A stretch of 64,000 nucleotides of DNA, taken from contig RDOB01000005.1 in assembly GCA_011364965.1 (NCBI GenBank), forward strand, positions 62,001 through 126,000. The letters are read 5' to 3'. The DNA comes from Candidatus Heimdallarchaeota archaeon. GTDB lineage: Archaea > Asgardarchaeota > Heimdallarchaeia > Hodarchaeales > Hodarchaeaceae. Positions within the stretch are counted from its first letter, which is position 1; every line of letters starts with the position of its first letter. Positions 7,229 to 16,364 of this stretch are shown here, piece after piece. The translations under genes and the position numbers were made by a program. The notes under the pieces are model-generated. The model saw only the letters and a program-made list of their open reading frames with translations, searched no databases and had not been told where the DNA came from.

Positions 7229-9406
7229 ATGGTTACAGATAGAAACAAAGTTGACGAGCTATTTAATCAAATTAAATCAATGGACGATTCTGGTAAGTTT
7301 GATGAAGTTAATAAAAAAATAAGTAATTTAACCGAAGAATCTCGTCTTCTCCTTTTTCTGACGCTGGCAAATGAGCAAATAAACCTTTTAAATATATTTA
7401 ATCTTGAAACTGAACTCTGGAAACAAATTAAATTGCTATTCAAGGGAAGTTTCAAAGAATCACTAGATTTGACAATGAATTATAACCTCTCTTTATCAAT
7501 AGGAGAAGTAGCTTTAATCAATTCAATCATTGATCTCGAAGAATATCGTACATTAATACGATTTTTATACACTAGCACTTCTGAATCCGAGAAAATCATA
7601 ACGGCTTTAAACATTTCAATATTGCGGTATTTGAAAGCTCAGTCAATAGATAAAGAAATATTGTTCTTTTTTAGTCGAATGTTGAGATTTATTGGAATAC
7701 CTTTAGCCCAAGTTGAGGATATTAAGGATTTTCTCCAATCAAATTTTCTCGAAGCAAAAGTAAGTATAGCAAATTTCTTGGAGCTTCCTATTTCAACTGT
7801 ACAACGATATCCCCAGTATATTGAGGAAATGGGTGAAAATTTCAATTATGATAACATCGTACCTTCCTTAAAACAGTGGCTCGATAATTCTTCATTATCT
7901 CAAATTGAAACATCAAATTTTCTTCAATTGTCGGAATCTTTAAATTTCAGCAATGTAGACTCTCCTGAAGAATTATTAAGAAGGATGAAAAAAGAATTAG
8001 AAGAAAAGTGTTTGACAAGTCTCCCAATATCTTACCAAACAGTCATTAAACCATATATCCAAACTCTTATACCAAAACAAATTAAACAGAATGAATTAAG
8101 CTCAAACATTCCAAAAGAAATTCTACCCTCATATGTTGAAAAACTAGCTTACTCGTATTCTAGTTCTAAAGATCACGAAATAAAGGTATTTTTCTTAGGT
8201 GGAGCACAAATTGGTTCAACAGGAATCATTATCTCAACCCCAAATTCAAATATACTAATCGATTTTGGAATATCGGTTGCTAATTATCAACTACCTATTT
8301 GGAATGAGAGATTAAATCATTTAGATGCAATTTTAGTGTCTCACGCGCATTTAGACCATTCAGGTGGATTACCATATTTATATGCTCATGGTTACAACGG
8401 TTATGTTTTTGGAAGTGGAATAACAAAGACACTTATTGGTTTATTGATAAAAGATAACATGGAATTAATGAATAAGAATATAACTGAATCAATAAGAACT
8501 TCAGATCATCGATTCCGTTATCTTAGTCAATCCCGTTACTTTTATCAGATGCTGGAAAGCTATCTACCTATTTCTCAAAGTGTGGAGCTCCAAATTACTC
8601 CCGATATTGTAGTAAAAGCATTTAATGCTAATCATATACAAGGATCATTAAGTTATTTGATTGAAACTCACGGTAAAAGTATCTTCTTTAGCGGGGATGT
8701 TAATCTTGGATCATCAGTGTTATTTGGAAATAATAAACTTCATTTACCAACCGATTCTGATTTAACAATAATTGATTCAACATATTATGGACATAAACCA
8801 ATTAATTATTCTAAAAGGGATGAATTATTACAAAGAACCATAAGAGAAGAAAAAAGAGTCATTATCCCAGCATTCAGTGTCGGACGCGCTCAAGAGCTCA
8901 TGATCAAATTAGATGAAATGGGACTTACAAGTCAACGGAAAGTTTCAATGATAGGTATGGCTACTAAAGTAGCAAGAGCAACTGGACTTACCACCAAGGG
9001 CTTTTTAAGTGATTTTCTTGATTCAACATTTGAAGACGAGATCATCATTACTGGAGGAGGAATGTTAAATGGTGGATTTGCAAGAGAACTTGCTGAACAA
9101 ACTAAAGACGATCCTTCAACAGCAATTGTGCTTTGTGGGTATCTAGCCAAAACGACATTAGGTTATCGATTATTAAATAAGCTAGAACCTGAGTACAGGC
9201 AAAAAATCGTTTATACTCGATTTAGTGGCCATTCTTCACATGAGGAATTGTTTAATTATCTGAAGTCGGTATCTGGCCAGAAAGTTCTAGTACATATGGG
9301 TGAATTGACAAAAGGGCCTTTTGAAGAGGATAAAAAACTTCATTCCAAAGCTTTTAAGAATTCTCCAGGATATATTCCACCAATCGGATCATCTATAAGT
9401 ATTTAG
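7229..9406 (+). CDS. Beta-CASP metallo-beta-lactamase RNase with a long helical N-terminus
   Basis: RNA-cleaving enzyme related to CPSF73/aCPSF2. From about residue 318 it has the metallo-beta-lactamase core: HAHLDHSGG (motif 2, ~372-380), the later histidine in NANHIQG, FSGDVN, then the beta-CASP motifs in IIDSTYYG, FSVGRAQE and GHSSHEE. The first ~315 residues are helix-rich, without the KH domains of aCPSF1, and are not recognised; a motif-like LPISTVQRYPQYIEEM occurs around 186-201. GTG at 7217 and ATG at 7229 are in frame; GGTGA overlapping the former is well spaced as an SD for 7229. It follows the ATPase by 44 nt. A role in 3'-end processing or mRNA decay is inferred. Confidence 0.82.
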   Translation: MVTDRNKVDELFNQIKSMDDSGKFDEVNKKISNLTEESRLLLFLTLANEQINLLNIFNLETELWKQIKLLFKGSFKESLDLTMNYNLSLSIGEVALINSIIDLEEYRTLIRFLYTSTSESEKIITALNISILRYLKAQSIDKEILFFFSRMLRFIGIPLAQVEDIKDFLQSNFLEAKVSIANFLELPISTVQRYPQYIEEMGENFNYDNIVPSLKQWLDNSSLSQIETSNFLQLSESLNFSNVDSPEELLRRMKKELEEKCLTSLPISYQTVIKPYIQTLIPKQIKQNELSSNIPKEILPSYVEKLAYSYSSSKDHEIKVFFLGGAQIGSTGIIISTPNSNILIDFGISVANYQLPIWNERLNHLDAILVSHAHLDHSGGLPYLYAHGYNGYVFGSGITKTLIGLLIKDNMELMNKNITESIRTSDHRFRYLSQSRYFYQMLESYLPISQSVELQITPDIVVKAFNANHIQGSLSYLIETHGKSIFFSGDVNLGSSVLFGNNKLHLPTDSDLTIIDSTYYGHKPINYSKRDELLQRTIREEKRVIIPAFSVGRAQELMIKLDEMGLTSQRKVSMIGMATKVARATGLTTKGFLSDFLDSTFEDEIIITGGGMLNGGFARELAEQTKDDPSTAIVLCGYLAKTTLGYRLLNKLEPEYRQKIVYTRFSGHSSHEELFNYLKSVSGQKVLVHMGELTKGPFEEDKKLHSKAFKNSPGYIPPIGSSISI

Positions 9407-9410
9407 TACA

Positions 9411-10238
9411 TTAGTAATAATGATGCTCTTTCCTATGTTTCAATGAATCGAAACTTTTTTTTGCTTCATCTAAGCTTTCTGGGTCTAATGCCATATGTAG
9501 AACCGATTCAGACTCATCTCCTTCAATAAGGATGTTACCACTTGGATCAATGATTCTTGAATAACCAAAAAATTTCGCTCCTCCCCCTGATTTGGGATCT
9601 TTTCCGACTCTATTTACTCCGCATATGTAAATTTGATTCTCTATTGCTCTTGCTTGTAATAAACACTTCCATGCTATCCTACGTGGGTCTGGAAATTCTG
9701 CTAAATAAAAGAGGATTTCTGCACCAGATTTAGCCAGAAGACGACTGATCTCAGGGAATCTTATATCAAAGCATATTAAAACTCCAATTTTCCCCCATTC
9801 TAATTCAAATATTGGTTTTTCAGATAAAAATCCTCCTTCAGTGAGTACTTTTGTTTCATCTAAAGGATTTAGAGGAAAAAGATGAATTTTCCTGTATTTT
9901 CCAATAAATTCCCCCTTACGGTTTATAATTACAGCAGTATTATAATAAAATCCAGTTTCGTGTTCGATATAGCTAGCAACCACCGCAGCGTCAAACTTTA
10001 TGGCCAATTTTTTGAGATAATCCGTTGTGAGTCCCTTTGGGATATTTTCTGCATGTTTTTTATGATTTTGGAGATCGTAGCCTGTTGAAAATAATTCTGG
10101 GAGTGCAATAACTCGAAAAACATCAGGATTTGCCTTTAAATTAGCTTCTGTTAATAAATTAACAACTTTCTGGTAATTCGCGGCCTTATTTCCAAATTTC
10201 ACAAACATTTGCACAAGAAAAACATCAAGAGATTTCAT
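9411..10238 (-). CDS. Carbon-nitrogen hydrolase (Nit2/omega-amidase-like)
   Basis: Nitrilase-superfamily amidase. The Glu-Lys-Cys triad is visible as LPELFSTGYD (E48), YRKIHLFP (K117) and VLICFDIRFPE (C156). The KIHLFP and CFDIRFPE forms are close to Nit2/omega-amidases, which hydrolyse alpha-keto acid amides such as 2-oxoglutaramate. ATG 10238 is chosen because it gives the standard N-terminus (MKSLDVFLVQM) and leaves a 10-nt gap to the CPBP gene; a longer in-frame start at 10292 would overlap that gene by 44 nt. Probably cotranscribed with the CPBP protease. It ends 4 nt from the convergent RNase gene. Confidence 0.85.
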   Translation of the reverse strand: MKSLDVFLVQMFVKFGNKAANYQKVVNLLTEANLKANPDVFRVIALPELFSTGYDLQNHKKHAENIPKGLTTDYLKKLAIKFDAAVVASYIEHETGFYYNTAVIINRKGEFIGKYRKIHLFPLNPLDETKVLTEGGFLSEKPIFELEWGKIGVLICFDIRFPEISRLLAKSGAEILFYLAEFPDPRRIAWKCLLQARAIENQIYICGVNRVGKDPKSGGGAKFFGYSRIIDPSGNILIEGDESESVLHMALDPESLDEAKKSFDSLKHRKEHHYY

Positions 10239-10248
10239 TTCTAATGCA

Positions 10249-11139
10249 TTACTGAGTCTCTTCGATTGGACCCTTTCTTTTCTGGTATTCATAAACTAGA
10301 TAAAAGATAACACCTGCTCCTGCAACTGAGGCCAGAATCTCCATCAATGCTTGTGATAAAGTTTCGTATACAAATTCGGCCTGAAAAACGAAGAGGAAAA
10401 AATCCCAAAAGCCATGGATAGAAATCGGCAAGATTAAATTATATTTTGTAATTTTGAAAGTATAAGAAAGGCTAAGTCCAATAGAGAAAGCACTAAAAAG
10501 GATAGCTACCATGCTAAATAGATTTCCTCCTGGAGCGAAAAGCGAAAAATGGAGCAATCCAAAGAGGAAAGCTGAGATGACCGCAGAAGTTTGAAATGAA
10601 TAAGAAGTTTGTAAAATTCTTTGTATATAACCTCGGAAGAGTAATTCTTCGCCCATTCCGATAGCTATTACTGTCACAAAGAGAGTTAGAACTATTCCGA
10701 TAAGGTCTAAAAGCCCTGAAAAAGTTACTATTCCGAACAATAATTCTAAAATTACTGTTGGTATTAAAGCTACGAAAGCAATGGGAATTCCGATTAAGAG
10801 CCATTCAATTCCCTTTTTTTCGTCCCATTCGAGGCCCACAGCTTTCATTTGCAAGCGATCGAACCTTAGAAAGAAATATACCAATCCCACTCCTACTACC
10901 CCATTCATAGCTCGGATGATATTGTTACTTAGGGTTTCAGGGAGAGATGTACCATTGAAAAATACGGTTTCTATTAATGGAAGAACAAATGATTGTAAAG
11001 AGAAGATCAAAACAGTGCAAATTGCAAAGAACAAGATTATACGTATCCATAAATCGCTTAATGCGTATTTTCTCATATTTACAGCCTCTGATTGTTGTTT
11101 GTAATGGTTTAATCGTGTTGACAGTGAGAACAAGTTCAT
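10249..11139 (-). CDS. CPBP-family intramembrane metalloprotease
   Basis: Polytopic membrane protein of the CAAX-protease/bacteriocin-processing (Abi) family. The catalytic pattern is visible: GMGEELLFRGYIQ (E164, E165, R169), LLHFSLF (H197) and a third motif ISIHGFWDFF. About eight hydrophobic segments are predicted by eye. Substrates of archaeal members are mostly unknown. ATG 11139 fits a TATA-like CCTTTAATAT at 11191-11200 on the same strand; an in-frame ATG at 11076, which begins just before the first membrane helix, is the alternative. It is the first gene of a two-gene unit with the amidase. Confidence 0.78.
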   Translation of the reverse strand: MNLFSLSTRLNHYKQQSEAVNMRKYALSDLWIRIILFFAICTVLIFSLQSFVLPLIETVFFNGTSLPETLSNNIIRAMNGVVGVGLVYFFLRFDRLQMKAVGLEWDEKKGIEWLLIGIPIAFVALIPTVILELLFGIVTFSGLLDLIGIVLTLFVTVIAIGMGEELLFRGYIQRILQTSYSFQTSAVISAFLFGLLHFSLFAPGGNLFSMVAILFSAFSIGLSLSYTFKITKYNLILPISIHGFWDFFLFVFQAEFVYETLSQALMEILASVAGAGVIFYLVYEYQKRKGPIEETQ

Positions 11140-11225
11140 TATGATGAATTCTGTTTCAAATTTGATAGCAACAGTGGATTGGAACTAGGAATATTAAAGG
11201 GTAACTAGGAAAACTCACAGCTTAT

Positions 11226-11246
11226 ATTAAACATTTCCTGTTTAAT
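11226..11246. repeat. Perfect inverted repeat between divergent promoters
   Basis: ATTAAACA and TGTTTAAT, 8 bp arms around a 5-nt spacer TTTCC, lie between the CPBP gene (minus) and the large helical gene (plus). Position and symmetry suit a dimeric regulator site; an RNA hairpin is the alternative. The rest of 11140-11428 holds the two TATA boxes and no convincing gene. Confidence 0.4.
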
Positions 11247-11385
11247 CAGCTGGATTTTTGACGATTTAGGAGTGTTTAGTATATTTCAAAAGGAAATCAA
11301 ACAAACATTCTGTGATTTTGATCCAAATTGGAATGAATGGACTTAGGGGTTAGATCTGAAGTGATTTTCACTGTCAGTTTCGATA

Positions 11386-11396
11386 GATTTTAAAAG
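11386..11396 (+). promoter_or_regulatory. TATA box of the large helical gene
   Basis: GATTTTAAAAG centred near 11391 predicts transcription from ~11417, about 12 nt before the GTG start at 11429. Confidence 0.4.
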
Positions 11397-11428
11397 AAGC
11401 AGAGTAATAGAGAATGTAGTGAAAGGTT

Positions 11429-13000
11429 GTGGTCGCAACATTCCTTCCTTTTATCGGTTTAACAATTGGTGCTCTAATAAAACAAGTCTTAGCGGATTAT
11501 ACTGCTGACATAGCAAAGAAGAAACTTGCAAATTCGTTTTTGATTGAAAGAATAGATGATAAACTCGAGAAAAAGCTTGGAAAAGATTATTTAAAGAAGA
11601 GGCTCTCTGATCATAATTTGGAACTGGTAAGAAAAGTTTTACATGAAGAATTAAGCGCATTTTCACCTCGAAAAGATATTGATCAACTAGTAGTTAATAG
11701 TTTGAGAGCCCTATCAGATGAGCATCAAGAAATATTATTACGATTGGATAATGTGGAATCACTGCTTGAGAAAATTGCAATCCCTTTGTCTTATACTGCA
11801 CGTAAAGAATTTGGCGATGAAGTACCAGAGGAATTACTATCAGGACTATTGGAAGGAAGTTTGAAGGGAACTGAGTCTTCAAAAAGAGTTTTATCGGAGT
11901 TAACGGAAAAGCAGAAAATTCCCGAAACATTAATGAATACGATTTCTGAATATCAATTTCTCTCTCGCATCACACAAGAGAACGAAACTGAAATCTCCAG
12001 ACTAGCAAAGAAATTTTCCAAATCTCCTGATGAGATAAATAACTTAAGTACCCTGATGGAAATTTCCACTCTATTAACAGGATCCGAGGAGAAAATCGAT
12101 AATATTGTCTCTGAATTTGTGTTCAAGTTAATAGCGGACGGGCTAGATAATGCATTAATTGAGGATTCCGTCATTTCTTTTTGTTTTCTTGTTCATCGAC
12201 TTGGAAAGATTGATTTACTCTCCCAAAGTGATAAATTGATTCTAAATTCATTTTTAAGGAAATCTTTAACGCATATCGATGACCCCACTCGAATGTTAGA
12301 AGCATATTTTCTCTTATCCTCAATGAATATGGTTTTTGATATTGACCAAGATTTCATTATAGATGTAGTAAAGGAGCACCAAAGACGAGGATTCGATTCT
12401 AGCCTACAGATGAAAGGACAGCTTAAAATCAACAATAAACTTGCAAGATTTCTAAAGAAAATTGGATTTAAATCCGCCTATAAAGCAGAAACATCCTTTA
12501 AGACGGTGAATTACCTCATTCGGAAACTAGAAAAACGGAAGTTTGCAAGGAGTACTCAACTACTTAAATTCCAGCTTGAAAGATTAACAAGTGAAATTAA
12601 CCTACTAATAATATTCTTTGAGAAACAGGAACCGACTAAAATTGATCTGACCGAGCTAATTGAGCTTCTTCAAACTCTTTTAGAGATATTAAATCAACCT
12701 AATATTTATAAACTCGATCTAGAGACCCAAAAACGAGTAGTTGAGACGATGGATGCTACTTGTTATCTTTATGATTTATGTGCAATACGAAATTCTTGGA
12801 ATTTACTAACAAATTACGAAATGAATGTTAAATCTGTTTATTCACCGACATTAGGTGAATATAAGCGAGTAACGAAAGATGAAGCGGCTTTTAATCTTTC
12901 ACTTAATGAGTACTCTCGTGATCGATTAAAAAAGATCGAACAAGATTTACCAAGCCCTCCTAAGAAGCCTATTAAGCAGAAAGTGAAAAGATCAGGGTAA
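11429..13000 (+). CDS. Large helical protein of unknown function
   Basis: 523 aa, no family recognised. A hydrophobic N-terminus (VATFLPFIGLTIGALIKQVL, ~2-21) could be a single membrane anchor or amphipathic helix. The rest is almost wholly helical, with many Leu/Ile-rich amphipathic stretches and a basic Pro/Lys tail (PSPPKKPIKQKVK). No Walker, metal or catalytic motif was found. A GAAAGG site lies very close to the GTG start (3 nt), so the short leader from the TATA box may matter more. It is followed by a hairpin and then the longin/TPR-like gene on the same strand. The neighbours (longin-like protein, flotillin, NfeD) hint at a membrane-associated scaffold; this is inference from context only. 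Confidence 0.6.
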   Translation: MVATFLPFIGLTIGALIKQVLADYTADIAKKKLANSFLIERIDDKLEKKLGKDYLKKRLSDHNLELVRKVLHEELSAFSPRKDIDQLVVNSLRALSDEHQEILLRLDNVESLLEKIAIPLSYTARKEFGDEVPEELLSGLLEGSLKGTESSKRVLSELTEKQKIPETLMNTISEYQFLSRITQENETEISRLAKKFSKSPDEINNLSTLMEISTLLTGSEEKIDNIVSEFVFKLIADGLDNALIEDSVISFCFLVHRLGKIDLLSQSDKLILNSFLRKSLTHIDDPTRMLEAYFLLSSMNMVFDIDQDFIIDVVKEHQRRGFDSSLQMKGQLKINNKLARFLKKIGFKSAYKAETSFKTVNYLIRKLEKRKFARSTQLLKFQLERLTSEINLLIIFFEKQEPTKIDLTELIELLQTLLEILNQPNIYKLDLETQKRVVETMDATCYLYDLCAIRNSWNLLTNYEMNVKSVYSPTLGEYKRVTKDEAAFNLSLNEYSRDRLKKIEQDLPSPPKKPIKQKVKRSG

Positions 13001-13008
13001 AATCGCTT

Positions 13009-13023
13009 GATTTTTCCAAAATC
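13009..13023 (+). terminator. Possible hairpin terminator
   Basis: GATTTT-TCC-AAAATC, a perfect 6-bp stem 8 nt after the stop of the large helical gene. Archaeal termination usually relies on T-runs, so the role is uncertain. Confidence 0.3.
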
Positions 13024-13176
13024 AGCAATTTAGAGGAAATGATTTCTTAAGCTTGATTTTTAGAGCATTCTTGATATTTGATCTCATCAAAATGAATATA
13101 TTTTTAACAACCATTATAGGAAAAAAACGTAAACGAAATTTATTATCTTCTCTCTAATAAAACTGAAATACCAAAA

Positions 13177-14295
13177 TTGTTAAACCATCGGGGCGATGCC
13201 TTCTTCAAAATCATTGAGAAAAGTGTAATCGTTACACCTGAAGATATTTTCCCAGCTCGGTGTGAATCAATGCTAATTAATGGAATCGTATTGTCAGTAA
13301 TGGCTGATACAGGTCCTGTAACTGAGATAAATCTTTCAAAGTTAGATGAAACAAGTACGATGAAGCTTTCGATAAGTTTAATGACTGCTCTTGGTCTCGG
13401 GGAAAGCCAAGATCAGCTAAATCAACTTCATGGATCATTTCCAGTTCCAGGTAGAAAAGAATTAGCATTAGCATTCCCTTTCACAGTTGCGGGTGAAACT
13501 TCTAGCGATCCCCGTATTCAAGCGTCAGGAAGATACTGTACATTATTCCTCTTATTCACAAGAGAAAATAAGACTCGTATTTTATCATTCCATGGATTAA
13601 TCGAACAGATACTCGGAAATAGATTAAGATCGGTAAGAAAACAAGAAGAATTAGATATTAATTTAATGAAAGAAATATATACAGAGCTTGAGAGTCTAAT
13701 AAAGACTCGTGAGGGACAAAGTCCCCCTATTGCTATCAAGCAATCATCAGCAAATCTAGAACAACTTCGTGTCGACCAAGAAAAGCAACAGATATTATCT
13801 AGCCTTATAAGAGACATAACCCAGGTACAGACTTCACTCACAAGACTCTTAGACGAATTAATGGTCTTTACTGATACTCCAGTTCTTGAAGGTGCTTTTT
13901 ATATGCGTCCAAATATCCGGCCCGAGGAATTTCTAAAAATCTTACCTCTCATTGTACGATATGAGAAAATCCTCAGTCGTTTGGATGGGGAAGATCTCGG
14001 AACTGTTAGAGAGATTGTAGAGATATCAACTCTTGTACGAGTTGGAAATCTCTTTTATTGGAAAGCAATAAGCTCTCAACAGACTTTAGAATATGAGAAG
14101 GCAATAGAGTTTTATATACGAGCTAATCAATTAAAAGATGATTCTATATTATATTTAACAATAGGATCTATCTATAGAAAACTTTCTCGGTCCGAGGAAG
14201 CAAAAGATTGGATTGAAGGGGGATTCTCGCGAATGAGGAAAAGAGGAGAATCTATTAGAATTTCAAGAAATATGCTCTTTGGCGATATTAAATAA
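13177..14295 (+). CDS. Longin-like protein with coiled-coil middle and TPR-like C-terminus
   Basis: 372 aa. The N-terminal segment around MLINGIVLSVMADTGPVTE (from residue 32) and the following LSISLMTALGLG helix and LFLLFTRENKTRIL strand resemble the longin/Roadblock-like sensor modules common in Asgard archaea. Residues ~165-235 are Gln/Glu/Leu-rich and probably coiled. The last ~80 residues look like TPR helices (YEKAIEFYIRANQLKDD, then SRSEEAKDWIEGG). The TTG start is uncertain; an in-frame ATG at 13270 begins at the longin-like strand. A TATA-like AATATATTTTTAA lies at ~13094-13106. The family assignment is by pattern only. Confidence 0.55.
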   Translation: MLNHRGDAFFKIIEKSVIVTPEDIFPARCESMLINGIVLSVMADTGPVTEINLSKLDETSTMKLSISLMTALGLGESQDQLNQLHGSFPVPGRKELALAFPFTVAGETSSDPRIQASGRYCTLFLLFTRENKTRILSFHGLIEQILGNRLRSVRKQEELDINLMKEIYTELESLIKTREGQSPPIAIKQSSANLEQLRVDQEKQQILSSLIRDITQVQTSLTRLLDELMVFTDTPVLEGAFYMRPNIRPEEFLKILPLIVRYEKILSRLDGEDLGTVREIVEISTLVRVGNLFYWKAISSQQTLEYEKAIEFYIRANQLKDDSILYLTIGSIYRKLSRSEEAKDWIEGGFSRMRKRGESIRISRNMLFGDIK

Positions 14296-14316
14296 AAAAG
14301 TGATAGAGAAGTTATT

Positions 14317-15558
14317 TCAATCTCTATTTCGTTTTTGGGGTAAGCTGTTCTCATTGGGTTTTGCAAAACCCATTTCTTTTGCCAGTTCCATGAAAGGGAG
14401 AACCATTTGCGCAATAGATCGATAAGCATCCTGTCCTTCTCCAAGAAGAATCATTTTGTCAACATCGATATTCTTAAATATTTCAGGAAGTATATCAATA
14501 GTTTTAAGTTGAATATACTTTTCATCAGCTTGACTGAGAGCTTTTGCTTGTTCTAAAATACCTTCGGCCAACGCTATCTGTGTTTGTCTAATTTTAGCTG
14601 CTTCTCCTTCTGCTTCCGCCAACAGTCGATCCTTTCGGGCTAATGCTTCTTGCCGTATTCGCTCTGCTTCTACTCCTACTTCCTGTGTTACCCGCAAGAA
14701 CTTCTCTGCTTCTGCTTGTATTTGTTTTTGCTTTCTTTCAGTTTCTGCTGCAATAACTGCTCGTTCTTGCTCTAATTCCGCTATTTTTATTTCACGATCT
14801 TTGGCTTTTCTTTCAATAGATAACTTTACTTCTTGATCAGATTGTCCAGTTTTTTGTTTTACTTCCAAATTTCGTAGTTGAACTAGTTCTTCCATCTCAG
14901 CTTGACGTAACTGGGCTCTCTGTGATTCCTCAATTTTTTTAACTGCCTCTAAATTATCTTTAAGTCGTCTATCAAGAACCTCAACATCTCTGATTTCTAC
15001 TGATTCTACTGTAATACCCCAATCACCTGCAAGAGCATGTAGTTCACTTGTAACGTTTTTTATAATTTCTATACGATTACGGATAATCTGCTCGATTTTC
15101 ATATTTGCACATGTTGTCCTGATAATGGCTTCAGTTGCATTTTTTATTGCTTTTTCTATATAATCAGATCTTTGTGGATTCCAACTTACTTTAGAAAACG
15201 ATACTTCAGGATCGGAGACTCTCCAGTAAACAAAAGCAGTAAGTGCCACATCCTGGTACTCATATGATACTACTTTCTCTTTTGCTTCCAGTAAAGTTTG
15301 TTGAACGGTGGTGGGAATGACAATGACTTCATCAAATATTGGCCACAAAATAACAGTACCACCAGTGCCTGCTCGTTTAATTTTACCGCGCCTAAAGTGT
15401 ATCACATATTCATTAGTTTTGTATTTTCGATAACGCGAAACATAGAAAATTATAAACATTAAAACTAGCACAAATACTAGTACAAAAGCTAACCAAAGGC
15501 TATCCAGTAGGATATTGCCCGTTTGTAGGAAAATAAAATTTTGCACTTTATCTTTCAC
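14317..15558 (-). CDS. SPFH/Band 7 (flotillin-like) membrane protein
   Basis: 413 aa. One N-terminal membrane helix (~15-42, LLDSLWLAFVLVFVLVLMFI) is followed by an SPFH domain (~60-215) and a long charged coiled coil (~215-330) rich in Glu/Ala/Gln/Arg with flotillin-type EAEGEAAKIRQTQIA repeats. Flotillins oligomerise on the cytoplasmic face and organise membrane microdomains. The NfeD-like gene is upstream, separated by 20 nt on the same strand: the YuaF/YuaG-type pair known in bacteria. The ATG is the natural start before the membrane helix. It converges with the longin/TPR-like gene. Confidence 0.85.
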   Translation of the reverse strand: MKDKVQNFIFLQTGNILLDSLWLAFVLVFVLVLMFIIFYVSRYRKYKTNEYVIHFRRGKIKRAGTGGTVILWPIFDEVIVIPTTVQQTLLEAKEKVVSYEYQDVALTAFVYWRVSDPEVSFSKVSWNPQRSDYIEKAIKNATEAIIRTTCANMKIEQIIRNRIEIIKNVTSELHALAGDWGITVESVEIRDVEVLDRRLKDNLEAVKKIEESQRAQLRQAEMEELVQLRNLEVKQKTGQSDQEVKLSIERKAKDREIKIAELEQERAVIAAETERKQKQIQAEAEKFLRVTQEVGVEAERIRQEALARKDRLLAEAEGEAAKIRQTQIALAEGILEQAKALSQADEKYIQLKTIDILPEIFKNIDVDKMILLGEGQDAYRSIAQMVLPFMELAKEMGFAKPNENSLPQKRNRD

Positions 15559-15578
15559 CTTTTAAATAATATTACATT

Positions 15579-16355
15579 TTAGTCCCATTTTATGCTACCT
15601 TCGGGAATAGGCCTTTCTTTACTATCCGAGGACGGCCATTCATCGATAATTAGAATATTTCCTTTGATATCTGCAACATAGGCAGTCATATCTTTTGCAA
15701 TTACTCCATATTTAGTTTTAGCAGCCATTTTGCTTGGCCCATGAATCGAGGAAGTCTTTATTAATACTAGTCCCCCTTGAATGTCAACATTCGTTAAAGT
15801 TTTTACTTGGTCATCAACTTTAATGGTTTGTAGAGCAGTTTCATATATTTCTTCAACTGCAAGTTTACCCCAAGCCTTTGAAGTAACGTATGTAACCCCA
15901 ATAGGTAGGATTATTATTATTACGATTGATAAGATTGGGTTTAAACCAGAATCAAGAAAAATCATGCCAGATCCTCCAAAAGTGATCATAAATGTTCCCA
16001 AGAGGAGCATGAGAGGAGTAGGAGTGGTTGAACTAATATCGTGACTGATATCTTTATCAATCCCAACATCTTTATCGATATGAAAACTTAAATCTTTATC
16101 CAGTCCAATGCTAACATCACTATCAACATCTACATCCATATCGGCATCAATATCAACATCTGAATCGATTTCTATTCCAGCATGGTCAATTGAGACATCA
16201 TGACCTAGATCATGATCAAAGTCAGCATCATGATCAAATAAGTGGCTACCTTGTACAAACAATGTAAGAAAGAATATGATTAGACCAGAAATAAGACTTC
16301 CAAAGCAAATTTGCTTCAAGATATAGATAAATAACTCTAAATTGACCATTGCCAT
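15579..16355 (-). CDS. NfeD/YuaF-like membrane protein with an Asp/His-rich segment
   Basis: 258 aa. Layout: one N-terminal membrane helix (~8-34), a low-complexity Asp/His/Ile segment (~36-105, with repeated DxDxD and HDxD units), two membrane helices (~110-165), then a C-terminal beta-rich domain (~170-258, VDDQVKTLTNVDIQGGLVLIK) resembling the OB fold of NfeD proteins. NfeD partners flotillins, and this gene precedes the flotillin by 20 nt. ATG 16355 is preferred over TTG 16364 because the TATA box at 16386-16397 puts the start site close to it. The Asp-rich stretch could bind divalent metal; this is inference. Confidence 0.75.
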   Translation of the reverse strand: MAMVNLELFIYILKQICFGSLISGLIIFFLTLFVQGSHLFDHDADFDHDLGHDVSIDHAGIEIDSDVDIDADMDVDVDSDVSIGLDKDLSFHIDKDVGIDKDISHDISSTTPTPLMLLLGTFMITFGGSGMIFLDSGLNPILSIVIIIILPIGVTYVTSKAWGKLAVEEIYETALQTIKVDDQVKTLTNVDIQGGLVLIKTSSIHGPSKMAAKTKYGVIAKDMTAYVADIKGNILIIDEWPSSDSKERPIPEGSIKWD

Positions 16356-16364
16356 GACTCTCAA

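Noticed and set aside
9882..10088. Plus-strand frame inside the Nit2-like amidase gene
   Set aside because: It is antisense to a well-supported catalytic gene and has no independent signal.
11272..11346. GTG-started 24-codon frame after AGGAG
   Set aside because: The SD abuts the start codon, the frame is very short, and no similarity is recognised.
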